Below are positions 16,421 to 24,621 of a DNA stretch of 64,000 nucleotides, one piece after another. A model generated the notes under the pieces. It saw only the letters and a list, made by a program, of their open reading frames with translations. It had not been told where the DNA came from and did not search any database. The stretch comes from an uncultured Clostridia bacterium (lineage in GTDB: Bacteria > Bacillota > Clostridia > Oscillospirales > Acutalibacteraceae), in NCBI GenBank assembly GCA_937884995.1, contig CAKZZL010000029.1, positions 26,742 through 90,741 on the forward strand. Reading direction: 5' to 3'. Both the position numbers and the translations under genes were made by a program. Within the stretch, counting starts at the first letter, position 1; each line of letters starts with the position of its first letter.

Positions 16421-17518
16421 TTGGCAGAGTTTGATAAAATCCAAAAGCCGAAGGCATATATTGAAACAAAAGGCATAATGGTAGACTATATCATTATGCT
16501 TTTGGCAGTGTGCGCCAATGCCGTATATAACTATAGGATGAAGGCAGCTCTATTGATTGCAATCAGTGCCGCTACCTGCGTTATATCCAAATTTGTCTGC
16601 GAAAAGATCTTTGCCAGCGACTATCCGAAGAGGGATCTGTCCGCACTGGTTACAGGTCTGATGATAGCATTGCTTCTGCCGATAAATGCGACATGGTATA
16701 TGGCCGTTATAAGTGCGGGATTTGCAATCTTCGTCTGTTATCTGCCTTTCGGAACTGCAAGGAATACACCTTTTGTGCCTGCTGCCGTAACAGCGTGCTT
16801 TTTGTCAATATGCTGGAAAGAAAGGATGTTCTCGTATCCTGAGCCGATATATGATTCATATTTTGAAACGCATGAAAGCGGACAATCCATTTCTCAGATG
16901 CTTACGCAAAAGATATCAATAGGAACAAATTCGTTAAAAATATTCGAAGTCCTTACAGGACAGATACCTTCTGCAATCGGTGCAGGCTGCAGCCTTATTC
17001 TTATAGGAGTCCTTTTGTATCTTACGATCAGAAGACCTAAAAACAGCATAGCGGCATGGACATATATACTTGCTGTCGCAATTATGGCTTTGCTGTTTCC
17101 GAGAATTGCATCTGACAGAATAGCTTCCCTTGTTATGGAGTTATGCGGAGGCTGGATTCTTTTTGCAGCTGTATTTTTTATGACATACCCATCTGTACAG
17201 CCAACAAGGACTTTTTCCAAGGTGCTTTGGGGATTTGCGGGTGGCGTAATTTGCATGGCACTGCGATATACAAGCAGTGCACAGGAAGCTACTATTTTCG
17301 GCATAATTATAATTGAGGCTCTTTCAAGCATGTTTGATGCATTGCCACTGCTCGGGTTTGAAAAGAAGGCCATAGTAAATGCAAGCGAAAATGAAACAGA
17401 AAGCGAAAAAGAGACAATAGTGCCCAAGGAGATATTGGATGAAATTCCGGATGCTCCCGTTGAGGATGATACAGAAGCATCATCTGAGGAGTCGGGAGGT
17501 GCGGAAAGTGAAGAATAA
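16421..17518 (+). CDS. RnfD-like membrane subunit, divergent
   Basis: A 365-residue polytopic protein resembling RnfD/NqrB-type subunits of ion-translocating electron-transport complexes: several membrane helices and the segment YLPFGTARNTPFVPAAVTA, matching the GGLGxNxFNPA region of RnfD. True RnfD carries FMN on a Thr in an SGAT-type motif; the aligned place here reads SGQS (residues 153-156), so flavinylation is doubtful. The C terminus is a long acidic tail after the last helix. The TTG start at 16421 follows AGGAGATATATT. It overlaps the E-like gene. B, C and G subunits are not nearby. Confidence 0.7.
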   Translation: MAEFDKIQKPKAYIETKGIMVDYIIMLLAVCANAVYNYRMKAALLIAISAATCVISKFVCEKIFASDYPKRDLSALVTGLMIALLLPINATWYMAVISAGFAIFVCYLPFGTARNTPFVPAAVTACFLSICWKERMFSYPEPIYDSYFETHESGQSISQMLTQKISIGTNSLKIFEVLTGQIPSAIGAGCSLILIGVLLYLTIRRPKNSIAAWTYILAVAIMALLFPRIASDRIASLVMELCGGWILFAAVFFMTYPSVQPTRTFSKVLWGFAGGVICMALRYTSSAQEATIFGIIIIEALSSMFDALPLLGFEKKAIVNASENETESEKETIVPKEILDEIPDAPVEDDTEASSEESGGAESEE

Positions 17519-18455
17519 AGCGACAAATCAAAACATACGAAGAAATGCAATTACGATTAACCCACTGCTTTTAGAAGCAGTAGGACTTTGCCCCGTTGTC
17601 GCAATTGCGACAACTCTTAAATCTTCTGCAATCCTGGCAGTCATTACATTGATTCAACTCATTGTATCTGAACTTTTTACTTCCCTTTTCCTTAAAAAAA
17701 TAAGAAGATATTGGCGTGTACCCATATACTTTATCTTGGGAATTGTTGTGGTATTCCCATTTGCTTTGATTATTTACAAGAGCAATGCAGAAATATATAA
17801 CCAGTTCGGCATATTCCTGCCGCTTATGGCAATTAATTCTCTGATAGCTCTTCATTGTGAGAGAGTTGCAGTAAAAAATAATCCGCGAGACAGCTTCAAT
17901 GATGCTCTTTTCGTAGGACTCGGATACGGCGTTATAGCGATAGTTGTCGGGATAATACGTGAAGTTCTCGGCAACGGCAGTTTCGCGGGAATAGAACTTA
18001 AGATGCCTCTTAAGTTCTCTACTATGCTATTACCTTTCGGAGGTATTATGCTGCTGGGATTTATGGCAGCAGGACTTAAAACTATAATATATAAATACTT
18101 CCCGAATGAGAATCCCGACAAAGGATTTGATACATCCGAGATACATCGTTCACTCAGAGGCTCCATAAGAGAAATGATGGCAGACGATTTTGAAATTGAA
18201 AACGGTGAAGACATAAGTCTTGCAGAACAGATTAAAGAAAAAGAAGTTAAAGTAAAAGAAAAGAAAGAGAAGAAAAAAGAAACAAAAAAGAAGAAAAGAC
18301 AAGAAAAAGAAATCCCTTCCACACGTACCAGACCTGTCGAGGATCGGACTTATCTGGACGATTTCTTCGATATGCTTGAAGAACTTGAAAACACGAAAAC
18401 AGAGACAAAAGAAAATGCGGATATGCAGGAACACGGAAAGGAAGGTGATGACTAA
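17508..18455 (+). CDS. RnfE-like membrane subunit with Lys-rich tail
   Basis: Residues 1-210 look like RnfE/NqrD (INPLLLEAVGLCPVVAIATT at the start, GIFLPLMAINSLIALHCE in the middle, GIIREVLGNGSF). RnfE normally holds two conserved cysteines that help bind a membrane [2Fe-2S] cluster: the first is kept (C28), the second position reads Ser (S111, NS instead of NC). The last roughly 100 residues are an added highly charged, Lys/Glu-rich extension (KEKKEKKKETKKKKRQEKE), absent from ordinary RnfE of about 200-230 residues. Start chosen at GTG 17508 behind GGGAGGTGCGGAAA; it overlaps the D-like gene by 11 bp. Confidence 0.72.
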   Translation: MKNKATNQNIRRNAITINPLLLEAVGLCPVVAIATTLKSSAILAVITLIQLIVSELFTSLFLKKIRRYWRVPIYFILGIVVVFPFALIIYKSNAEIYNQFGIFLPLMAINSLIALHCERVAVKNNPRDSFNDALFVGLGYGVIAIVVGIIREVLGNGSFAGIELKMPLKFSTMLLPFGGIMLLGFMAAGLKTIIYKYFPNENPDKGFDTSEIHRSLRGSIREMMADDFEIENGEDISLAEQIKEKEVKVKEKKEKKKETKKKKRQEKEIPSTRTRPVEDRTYLDDFFDMLEELENTKTETKENADMQEHGKEGDD

Positions 18456-19039
18456 TGTCAATCTTTCTGGAAATGATATCGGCGGCATTTTATGTGATGA
18501 TTATACAGAATCTTATATTCAGCGGCGGCTACGGAATCAGTGAAGCCGTAAGGATGAGCGCAAAGCCCAGACAGCTTTTGCCGCTTGCAGTTTTCATCAC
18601 CTACTTTACAACGATTGTATCCGCGATTTGTGTATTTTTGGAAAAGATTCCATTCATCCATAAATCTTCAGAACCCGCACACGGACTTATATTTGCACTT
18701 GTCCTTTTAACAGTTTACGCGATTACAATGCTATTTGTGCTTTTGCACGGAAAAACATCACCGAGAACCATAAGAAGAATAGGCATTGCAGCTTTTAATA
18801 CACTTGTTATGGCTGTTCCCTTTATAAATTACAAATCGGCTTTCTCGGTTTTGGAGAGTATAGCATCCGGCATTGGCGCAGGCCTTGCTTTCGTTATCGC
18901 TGTTGTGCTGATAAATGAAGGCCTGAAAAGACTTGATATGAATGCATCTATACCGAAACCTTTTAAGGGAACACCTGCACTTTTGATTTACACGGCAATT
19001 TTATCATTGGCTTTTTCGGGCTTTGCCGCTAATGTATAG
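18455..19039 (+). CDS. RnfA-like membrane subunit lacking cluster cysteines
   Basis: The 194-residue protein has six likely helices and RnfA/NqrE-type sequence, clearest at the C terminus (GIGAGLAFVIAVVLINEGL, then IPKPFKGTPALLIYTAILSLAFSGF). In RnfA the cysteines of GICPF and NCAVLG bind the shared [2Fe-2S] cluster. Here these places read GIS (S29) and NT (T116). The start overlaps the stop of the E-like gene by one base (TAATG). The order D-E-A without B, C or G is unlike complete rnf operons. Confidence 0.7.
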   Translation: MSIFLEMISAAFYVMIIQNLIFSGGYGISEAVRMSAKPRQLLPLAVFITYFTTIVSAICVFLEKIPFIHKSSEPAHGLIFALVLLTVYAITMLFVLLHGKTSPRTIRRIGIAAFNTLVMAVPFINYKSAFSVLESIASGIGAGLAFVIAVVLINEGLKRLDMNASIPKPFKGTPALLIYTAILSLAFSGFAANV

Positions 19040-19052
19040 ATAGGAAATAAGA

Positions 19053-20168
19053 ATGAAAAATGATGAGCAGTCCAACAGAAAACTGAAAGGTTATTATAAG
19101 TTTTCTAAAAAGTATCCTACTGTCAGAGGTACAACCTATGCAATAGGAGAAAGCCGAAAAATGAAGAAAAAAGAGAGAAACAACAAGATAGTTATAGTTG
19201 TTTCTCTGGTTCTCATATTTGTGATTGCCTTTATAGTTGCTTCGATTTGCTTTAACCTTTCCAATCGTCCGATATCGGATGCTGCCGGGGAGCAGGAAAG
19301 GCGTTTATCTGCAGATAATATCGGGACAATAAGAGGAATTCTTTTGTCAAATGAAAGCATAAAAAGTGATACGGATTTGGAAATTGCTCTCGATGATGCG
19401 ATAAAAAACGGACTGAATGCGGTTATGTTGGACTTTAAGGATAAAGATGGGGATATCCTTTACCCATCGGATTATGAAACTGAGTCGCCTGAGGGTAAAA
19501 ACAAAATCAGCAAGGAAGTCATAAATAAAATCCATAACGAGAACCTTATCCTGGTAGCGAGAGTATATTGCTTTGAGGATTCAAAGGCTCCGCAGAAACT
19601 CGGAGCTTACGTTTATGCAGATACAGAAAAGACCACTATCTGGTTTGACAAGGCTCCTGCGCTTGGCGGAAGAGTGTGGCTGGATCCAAGCAATGAAAAG
19701 TCAACAAGCTATCTTTGCAAAATCATTTCCGAGATAAAAGATCTCGGAGTTGATGCCATATATCTGCAGTCTGTAAAATTCCCGGTTTCAAGCACAAATA
19801 TGCCTGTCTTTGATGAGGATGTCAGCAAAAATGCAGTACTTTGTTCATTTATAGAGGCAGCTGTAGGAGCAGCAGATAACTGCCCCGTGGTAGTCGGAAC
19901 CGATTTAGCTGGAATCAACGGCAGCGATGAGGACAGATACGGAGGAAGCCTTTTCGATACCGCGGCAGCGGCATGCTCTCCTCTTATGAAAAAAACAGAT
20001 GACTATATAGAGGACGTAGAAAAGGAATATCTCAGTCTCAAAAGCAGTGCGGCCAACAACTTTACAACACTGAATGTCATAATGACAGTCCATGAGCTGA
20101 GCGAAGATACGGATTTTTATACAAATCTCTCCGATTCGGAAATCGGAAGTTATATAATTGTTCCGTGA
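19053..20168 (+). CDS. Membrane-anchored DUF4015-type glycosidase-like protein
   Basis: 371 residues with one N-terminal membrane helix (about 46-68, IVIVVSLVLIFVIAFIVASI) after a basic cytoplasmic stretch, followed by an outside domain. The pattern AVMLDFKDKDGDILYPS, LVARVYCFED, RVWLDPSN and LGVDAIYLQSVKFP corresponds to the TIM-barrel DUF4015 putative glycosyl hydrolase family. In many members an Asp in the DxVRFP-like strand is conserved; here the strand reads LQSVKFP, so catalysis is uncertain. It follows the Rnf-like genes by 13 bp and may share their transcript. Confidence 0.65.
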   Translation: MKNDEQSNRKLKGYYKFSKKYPTVRGTTYAIGESRKMKKKERNNKIVIVVSLVLIFVIAFIVASICFNLSNRPISDAAGEQERRLSADNIGTIRGILLSNESIKSDTDLEIALDDAIKNGLNAVMLDFKDKDGDILYPSDYETESPEGKNKISKEVINKIHNENLILVARVYCFEDSKAPQKLGAYVYADTEKTTIWFDKAPALGGRVWLDPSNEKSTSYLCKIISEIKDLGVDAIYLQSVKFPVSSTNMPVFDEDVSKNAVLCSFIEAAVGAADNCPVVVGTDLAGINGSDEDRYGGSLFDTAAAACSPLMKKTDDYIEDVEKEYLSLKSSAANNFTTLNVIMTVHELSEDTDFYTNLSDSEIGSYIIVP

Positions 20169-20182
20169 TTTTGGCAAAACAC

Positions 20183-20211
20183 TTGAAATATACTTATCTT
20201 TATTGTAAAAT
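20183..20211 (+). promoter_or_regulatory. Promoter of efp
   Basis: TTGAAA (20183-20188), 17 bp, TAAAAT (20206-20211), 40 bp before the efp start. Confidence 0.7.
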
Positions 20212-20250
20212 AACTTTGAAAATGATAGAAGAAAACGGAGGAATAATCCA

Positions 20251-20811
20251 ATGATTTCAGCAGGCGATTTCAGAAACGGAGTAACATTTGAGGAAGACGG
20301 ACAAGTATTACAGGTTGTAGAATTCCAGCATGTTAAGCCGGGTAAAGGCGCTGCCTTTGTAAGAACAAAGACAAAGAATGTAATAACAGGTGCTGTTGTA
20401 GAAAAGAGTTACAACCCGACATCAAAATTCCCGACAGCTTTTATTGACAGAAAAGATATGCAATATTCATACAGCGATGGTGACATCTATTATTTCATGG
20501 ATACAGAAACTTATGAAATGACACCTATCGCAGCTTCAGATCTGCCTGATTCATTCAAGTTTGTAAAGGAAGAAATGATTTGTAAAGTCCTTTCATACAA
20601 AGGAAACGTTTTCGGACTTGAACCACCAACTTTTGTAACATTAAAGGTTACAAAGACAGATCCCGGATTTGCAGGCAATACAGCAACCAATGCTACAAAA
20701 CCCGCAACTCTTGAAACCGGAGCAGAGATTAATGTACCTCTCTTTATCGATGAGGGAGAGTTAATCAATATTGACACACGTACAGGCGAATATATGTCAA
20801 GAGCAAAATAA
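20251..20811 (+). CDS. efp: Translation elongation factor P
   Basis: Rescues ribosomes stalled at polyproline. 186 residues, three beta-barrel domains; N-terminal SAGDFRNGVTFEEDGQVLQV, the domain I loop HVKPGKGAAFVRTKTKN with the modifiable Lys, and the signature region at the end (IDTRTGEYMSRAK). The loop tip is PGKGA, the form with lysine at the usual modification position. GGAGGAATAATCC is upstream. The zinc-ribbon gene follows after 12 bp. Confidence 0.97.
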   Translation: MISAGDFRNGVTFEEDGQVLQVVEFQHVKPGKGAAFVRTKTKNVITGAVVEKSYNPTSKFPTAFIDRKDMQYSYSDGDIYYFMDTETYEMTPIAASDLPDSFKFVKEEMICKVLSYKGNVFGLEPPTFVTLKVTKTDPGFAGNTATNATKPATLETGAEINVPLFIDEGELINIDTRTGEYMSRAK

Positions 20812-20823
20812 GGAGGTGCTTTT

Positions 20824-21237
20824 ATGATGACAATCACTGAAAAGGTAGCTCACCTTAAAGGCTTTGTAGAAGGCCTGGAGCTTGAAGACAGCAAAGAAAG
20901 AAAAGTAATTGATGCTATCCTCGATATACTTGAGGATATGGCACTTACGGTAAGTGATCTGGATGATGAAGTAGGTCTTATGACAGATCAGCTTGATGAA
21001 GTTGATGAAGATCTCGGATATCTTGAAGATTTCATTTATGATGTTCTTGATGAAGATGAATGTGAATGTGGCCATGACCATAACTGCGAACTCTATGAGG
21101 TAGAATGTCCTAATTGCCACGAAACAGTTTGCTTCTCTGAGGAATCAATTCTTGACGGTGAGGCTGAATGTCCCAATTGCGGACAGGAATTGGAGTTTGA
21201 CCTTTCTGATGATCAGGAGACAGACGAAGAAGAATAA
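20824..21237 (+). CDS. Acidic protein with C-terminal zinc ribbon (CD1247-like)
   Basis: 137 residues. The N-terminal 70 are acidic and helical (KERKVIDAILDILEDMALTV, then DLDDEVGLMTDQLDEVDEDL), probably a coiled coil. The C-terminal part has CECGHDHNC and a CPNCHETVCF...CPNCGQ zinc ribbon. It resembles small clostridial proteins annotated after the CD1247 N-terminal domain; the function of that family is not known to me. It follows efp with an overlapping AAGGAGGTGC ribosome site and ends at a strong bidirectional terminator. Confidence 0.75.
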   Translation: MMTITEKVAHLKGFVEGLELEDSKERKVIDAILDILEDMALTVSDLDDEVGLMTDQLDEVDEDLGYLEDFIYDVLDEDECECGHDHNCELYEVECPNCHETVCFSEESILDGEAECPNCGQELEFDLSDDQETDEEE

Positions 21238-21253
21238 GAATTAGAAAAGAAAA

Positions 21254-21280
21254 AATGAGCCTTCCGTCGGAGGGCTCATT
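21254..21280. terminator. Bidirectional terminator between the zinc-ribbon gene and dusB
   Basis: AATGAGCCTTCC (21254-21265) pairs with GGAGGGCTCATT (21269-21280), 12 bp with one wobble and a 3-nt loop, between convergent genes. T-rich sequence follows on both sides (CATTTTCTTTG plus; TTTTTTCTTTTC minus). Confidence 0.8.
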
Positions 21281-22250
21281 CATTTTCTTTGTATATCATA
21301 TATGCCAGTTCTTTGAGCTCGTCAAGGCTTGAAAGTTGACTTAAGGAATTTCTGTATTTTGAAGCTCCCCGAAGTCCCTTTGTATACCATGCGGCATGTT
21401 TTCTTGCCTCTCTGATACCTACATCCATACCTTTATATTCGCATAGTTTTTCGATATGTTTTATCATTACACGCATCTTTTCACTCACCGGCGGTGGCGG
21501 AATGATGCGTCCTACTTTGTAATATGCATTTATTCGTGAGAATATCCATGGGTTGCCAAGCGCTCCTCTGCCTATCATGAGCATGTCAGCGTTTGTCTTT
21601 TCAAGCATAAGCATTGCAGATTGCTCATCCGTTATATCACCGTTTGCAATTACAGGTATGGAAACGCTTCTTTTCACTTTTGCTATTGTCTCCGTATCAA
21701 CCGGAGGCGCATACATCTGGGACTTGGTCCTGCCGTGCACGATAATGGCTGATGCACCTGCAGATTCTGCCATCTTTGCAAACTCCGGAGCGTTTATATT
21801 GTCCGGGTCCCAGCCCGTGCGTATTTTAACTGTCACCGGAACCGGGGAAGCTGCTGCAACGGATGATATAATCTTCTCGGAAAGAAGAGGCTCTTTCATA
21901 AGAGCAGCGCCGCTTCCGTGACCGGCAATTTTTGGGACAGGGCATCCCATATTTATATCTATGATATCAGGCTTAAAGTCAATAATCTTTGAGAGACTTG
22001 ACGCCATTGTTTCCGGCTCGTTTCCAAAGATCTGAATTGCTGCGGGCCTTTCAGTATCAGACAAAAAAGCAAGCCTTTGCGACTTTCTGTCTCCCATCTC
22101 AAGCCCCTTTGAACTTATCATTTCGCTTTCCGTATATGCAGCACCGAACGAGGCACAAAGTTCACGGAAGGCTCTGTCTGTCACTCCGGCCATGGGTGCC
22201 AGTGCGGCAATGTTATTTATTTCAAGATTAGCGATTTTCAAATCAGACAC
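21276..22250 (-). CDS. dusB: tRNA-dihydrouridine synthase, DusB type
   Basis: FMN enzyme that reduces uridines in the tRNA D-loop. 324 residues: LAPMAGVTDRAFRELC, QIFGNEPETM, DINMGCPVPKIAGHGSGAAL with the catalytic Cys, VTVKIRTGWD, IIVHGRTKSQMY, ANGDITDE and MIGRGALGNPW. The C-terminal helical domain contains REARKHAAWYTKGLRG. DusB-like assignment rests on the IxxMGCPxxK and HGRTxxQxY patterns. It lies just downstream of, and on the same strand as, the VanY-like gene, separated by a terminator. Confidence 0.94.
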   Translation of the reverse strand: MSDLKIANLEINNIAALAPMAGVTDRAFRELCASFGAAYTESEMISSKGLEMGDRKSQRLAFLSDTERPAAIQIFGNEPETMASSLSKIIDFKPDIIDINMGCPVPKIAGHGSGAALMKEPLLSEKIISSVAAASPVPVTVKIRTGWDPDNINAPEFAKMAESAGASAIIVHGRTKSQMYAPPVDTETIAKVKRSVSIPVIANGDITDEQSAMLMLEKTNADMLMIGRGALGNPWIFSRINAYYKVGRIIPPPPVSEKMRVMIKHIEKLCEYKGMDVGIREARKHAAWYTKGLRGASKYRNSLSQLSSLDELKELAYMIYKENE

Positions 22251-22261
22251 CTACAAATTGT

Positions 22262-22283
22262 AAAAAGGGCACCGGTGATGCCC
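22262..22283 (-). terminator. Terminator after the VanY-like gene
   Basis: Minus strand: GGGCA, loop, TGCCC, then TTTTT. Short stem but with a good T-run. Confidence 0.6.
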
Positions 22284-22300
22284 CCCCTTTATTTTCATGA

Positions 22301-23167
22301 TTAGTTCGAAAGACCGAGATACTCTTCAAGACAGAGATTCTGCTCTTTCATGCTTATGGCAGCTTCGCTGCCGACATATCTCCAATGCCAGGGCTGATAG
22401 ATCTTACCGGTTATATCGGTCTTGTCTTCAGGATAACGAAGTACGAATCCGTATTTATGGGCATTTTCTGCCAGCCATGCATATTCATTGGTTGATGCAA
22501 AACCGGAACTTGCGCTGATGATGTCAACTGCAATGCCGGCATTGTTTTCACTGCATCCTCCCGGATCGACACGTTTGAGTGCGCTTTCTGTAGCTTCTTC
22601 CTGATTCATACCCTGAACCATAAAGGAATTGACCTTGCTGTCAAAGTTGCTTTGCTGTTTTGCATAACTTGTATACGCTGAATAAGGAGTTAAGATAATA
22701 TCATCAGATTGCGCAGCTTTATACATCTTTTCATATGCTTCGCTGACTCTTGAATCGGCGGTTATTGATGACCCGCTTATTAGCGGACTTAAGTTCGGTG
22801 AATAGGACTTTCCGACAGAATAGTTCTGATTTATGAGGGTCAAAGACCAGTTTTCTCCCTGAAGCTGCTCAAGAGCATCATAATTTGACCAATTGACCGA
22901 CAAGGCAGGACTGCTTTCATCTTCGCCGCTTGTCTCTTCTTCCCCTTCTTCTGCTTCATTTGAATCGTTTTCTTCTTTCTCTGCCTTTTCTTCCTGAACA
23001 AGAGTAGTTGTTTCTATCGCATCTTTGCTTGCGATTTTAACTTCATTGTAACTGCCGTCATGGCATAAAATAAGATAGAGCAACCCGAAAATACCAAAGA
23101 TTGCCGCCAATGCAATAAGGAGACGTGATTTAATTTTCAATTCTCTTCTTGTTACATGTATAGCCAT
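22301..23167 (-). CDS. VanY/LdcB-like (M15B) D-Ala-D-Ala carboxypeptidase homologue, one zinc ligand replaced
   Basis: 288 residues: one N-terminal helix (about 15-33), a linker rich in Glu/Ser (50-90) and an M15B peptidase domain. Family ligands are His of SxHxxGxAxD, the Asp of that motif and His of PWHxRYVG. Here the motif is SENNAGIAVD (residues 206-215), so the first His is Asn208; D215 and H261 (QPWHWRYVG) are kept. Peptidase activity is therefore doubtful. Start chosen at ATG 23167 behind TAAGGAAGATATT instead of the earlier in-frame codon at 23191. Likely extracellular, acting on or binding peptidoglycan. Confidence 0.8.
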   Translation of the reverse strand: MAIHVTRRELKIKSRLLIALAAIFGIFGLLYLILCHDGSYNEVKIASKDAIETTTLVQEEKAEKEENDSNEAEEGEEETSGEDESSPALSVNWSNYDALEQLQGENWSLTLINQNYSVGKSYSPNLSPLISGSSITADSRVSEAYEKMYKAAQSDDIILTPYSAYTSYAKQQSNFDSKVNSFMVQGMNQEEATESALKRVDPGGCSENNAGIAVDIISASSGFASTNEYAWLAENAHKYGFVLRYPEDKTDITGKIYQPWHWRYVGSEAAISMKEQNLCLEEYLGLSN

Positions 23168-23251
23168 AATATCTTCCTTACTCAAATTCACCTATAGTTT
23201 ATATTCTTTTGACAAAAATGTCAATTAAAAGGGAAAATGTCTCCCTGCAAG

Positions 23252-23280
23252 TGGACAGTTGCCTTAGAATATGATAAAAT
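23252..23280 (+). promoter_or_regulatory. Promoter of the M28 peptidase gene
   Basis: TGGACA (23252-23257), 17 bp, TAAAAT (23275-23280). Confidence 0.6.
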
Positions 23281-23313
23281 AATATAGTTATTTCAAAAAA
23301 GGGAGGCATAAGA

Positions 23314-24591
23314 ATGAAAGCAAGAGAAAGTCACCCTCATTATGACTCTAAAGTGAGAGAAAGCACAAATTTTGCGATAAGAGAAGTAAAGAAAGTCTGC
23401 AAGGAAATCGGGCCCAGGCCATCGGGCGAAGAAGGCGAACGCAAGGCCCAGGATTATCTTGAAAAGCTGATGACTCCGATAGCAGACAGTGTTGAAAGAG
23501 AAAAGTTTTACCTGCATCCGAAAGCATTTATGTCGTGGGTACCGATAGACGGAATATCGATGATAATCGCTTCTGTTCTCATGATATTAGCATTGACAGG
23601 CAGGTTCGGAGACAATCTTTCATTTGCTTTTAAGTGTATAGCTGCAGTTTTGACATTTGTCTCCATAGTTTTGCTGCTTGTAGAATTCCTTTTTTACAAA
23701 AAACTTTTAGATCCGCTTTTTCCAAAAAGGGAATCTTCGAATGTCATATGCAGGTATAAGGCGACGGGCAAGACTGAGAAAAGAATTATATTCGCAGGAC
23801 ATATGGATTCGGCATATGAGTGGTGGTATACACATAAAGGCGGCTCAAAGCTGCTTTTGTTCACAATAATATACGGTATAGGATCACTTGTCCTCTCAGC
23901 TGTGGTTGCGGCTATATCATTCAGTTCTCTGCCTTCATCTGATGTCATAAGAATAATTCTGATTGTTGCGCAGGCAATCATGCTACCCGCATTTATCATC
24001 ATATTGAAATTTGTTAACTGGAAGCTTTGTGTAATGGGAGCAAATGACAATCTAACAGGCGTATTTGCTTCAATGGCAGTGATACAATATCTTAAATATA
24101 ACGATATACGCTTTGAGCATACCGAAGTTGTCGCAATGGCCACAGGCTGTGAAGAGGCGGGTCTCAGGGGAGCGAAAGCTTTTGCCAAGGCTCATTCAGA
24201 AGAATTTGCTTCGGAAGATATTGAAACCATAATTGTTGCTGTTGACACCCTTCATGATTTCGAATACCTGGGTGTATATAACAAAGATATGACAGGAACG
24301 GTTAAACTTGACAAACAAGTCAGCAATATGACTAAAAGCGCTGCGGCAATGGCAGGCTACGAGATTCCTTATGCAACAGTAACATTCGGCTCATCAGATG
24401 CCGCCGCATTCCAACAAGGGAAAATCAGATCATGTGCTCTTGCGGCAATGGATCCGAGCCCTGCAAGATACTATCACACAAGAGAAGATCTGCCGGAGAT
24501 TCTTGACATGAAAACGATGGAAGCCGGAGTAAAAATCATGATTGAGACTGCTTTCCTTTACGACGAGCAGGGCCTTAAAGATAACTATTAA
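23314..24591 (+). CDS. Membrane-embedded M28-family aminopeptidase-like protein
   Basis: 425 residues. The zinc peptidase motifs of family M28 are present but split by two membrane hairpins: GHMDSAYE (first His/Asp), then helices around 185-235, MGANDNLTG (bridging Asp), TGCEEAGLRGA (catalytic Glu pair), VDTLHD and YYHTREDLPE (last His). Another pair of helices lies at about 80-125, before the peptidase motifs. This architecture suggests an integral-membrane peptidase; side and substrate cannot be fixed. GGGAGGCATAAGA precedes the ATG. The following lipoprotein gene starts 30 bp downstream. Confidence 0.85.
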   Translation: MKARESHPHYDSKVRESTNFAIREVKKVCKEIGPRPSGEEGERKAQDYLEKLMTPIADSVEREKFYLHPKAFMSWVPIDGISMIIASVLMILALTGRFGDNLSFAFKCIAAVLTFVSIVLLLVEFLFYKKLLDPLFPKRESSNVICRYKATGKTEKRIIFAGHMDSAYEWWYTHKGGSKLLLFTIIYGIGSLVLSAVVAAISFSSLPSSDVIRIILIVAQAIMLPAFIIILKFVNWKLCVMGANDNLTGVFASMAVIQYLKYNDIRFEHTEVVAMATGCEEAGLRGAKAFAKAHSEEFASEDIETIIVAVDTLHDFEYLGVYNKDMTGTVKLDKQVSNMTKSAAAMAGYEIPYATVTFGSSDAAAFQQGKIRSCALAAMDPSPARYYHTREDLPEILDMKTMEAGVKIMIETAFLYDEQGLKDNY

Positions 24592-24621
24592 TCATCTATT
24601 TTGAAATGAGGGATTTAAAGG

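Noticed and set aside
21553..21921. 122-codon plus-strand frame opposite dusB
   Set aside because: It is the antisense shadow of a conserved dusB coding sequence without a ribosome site.
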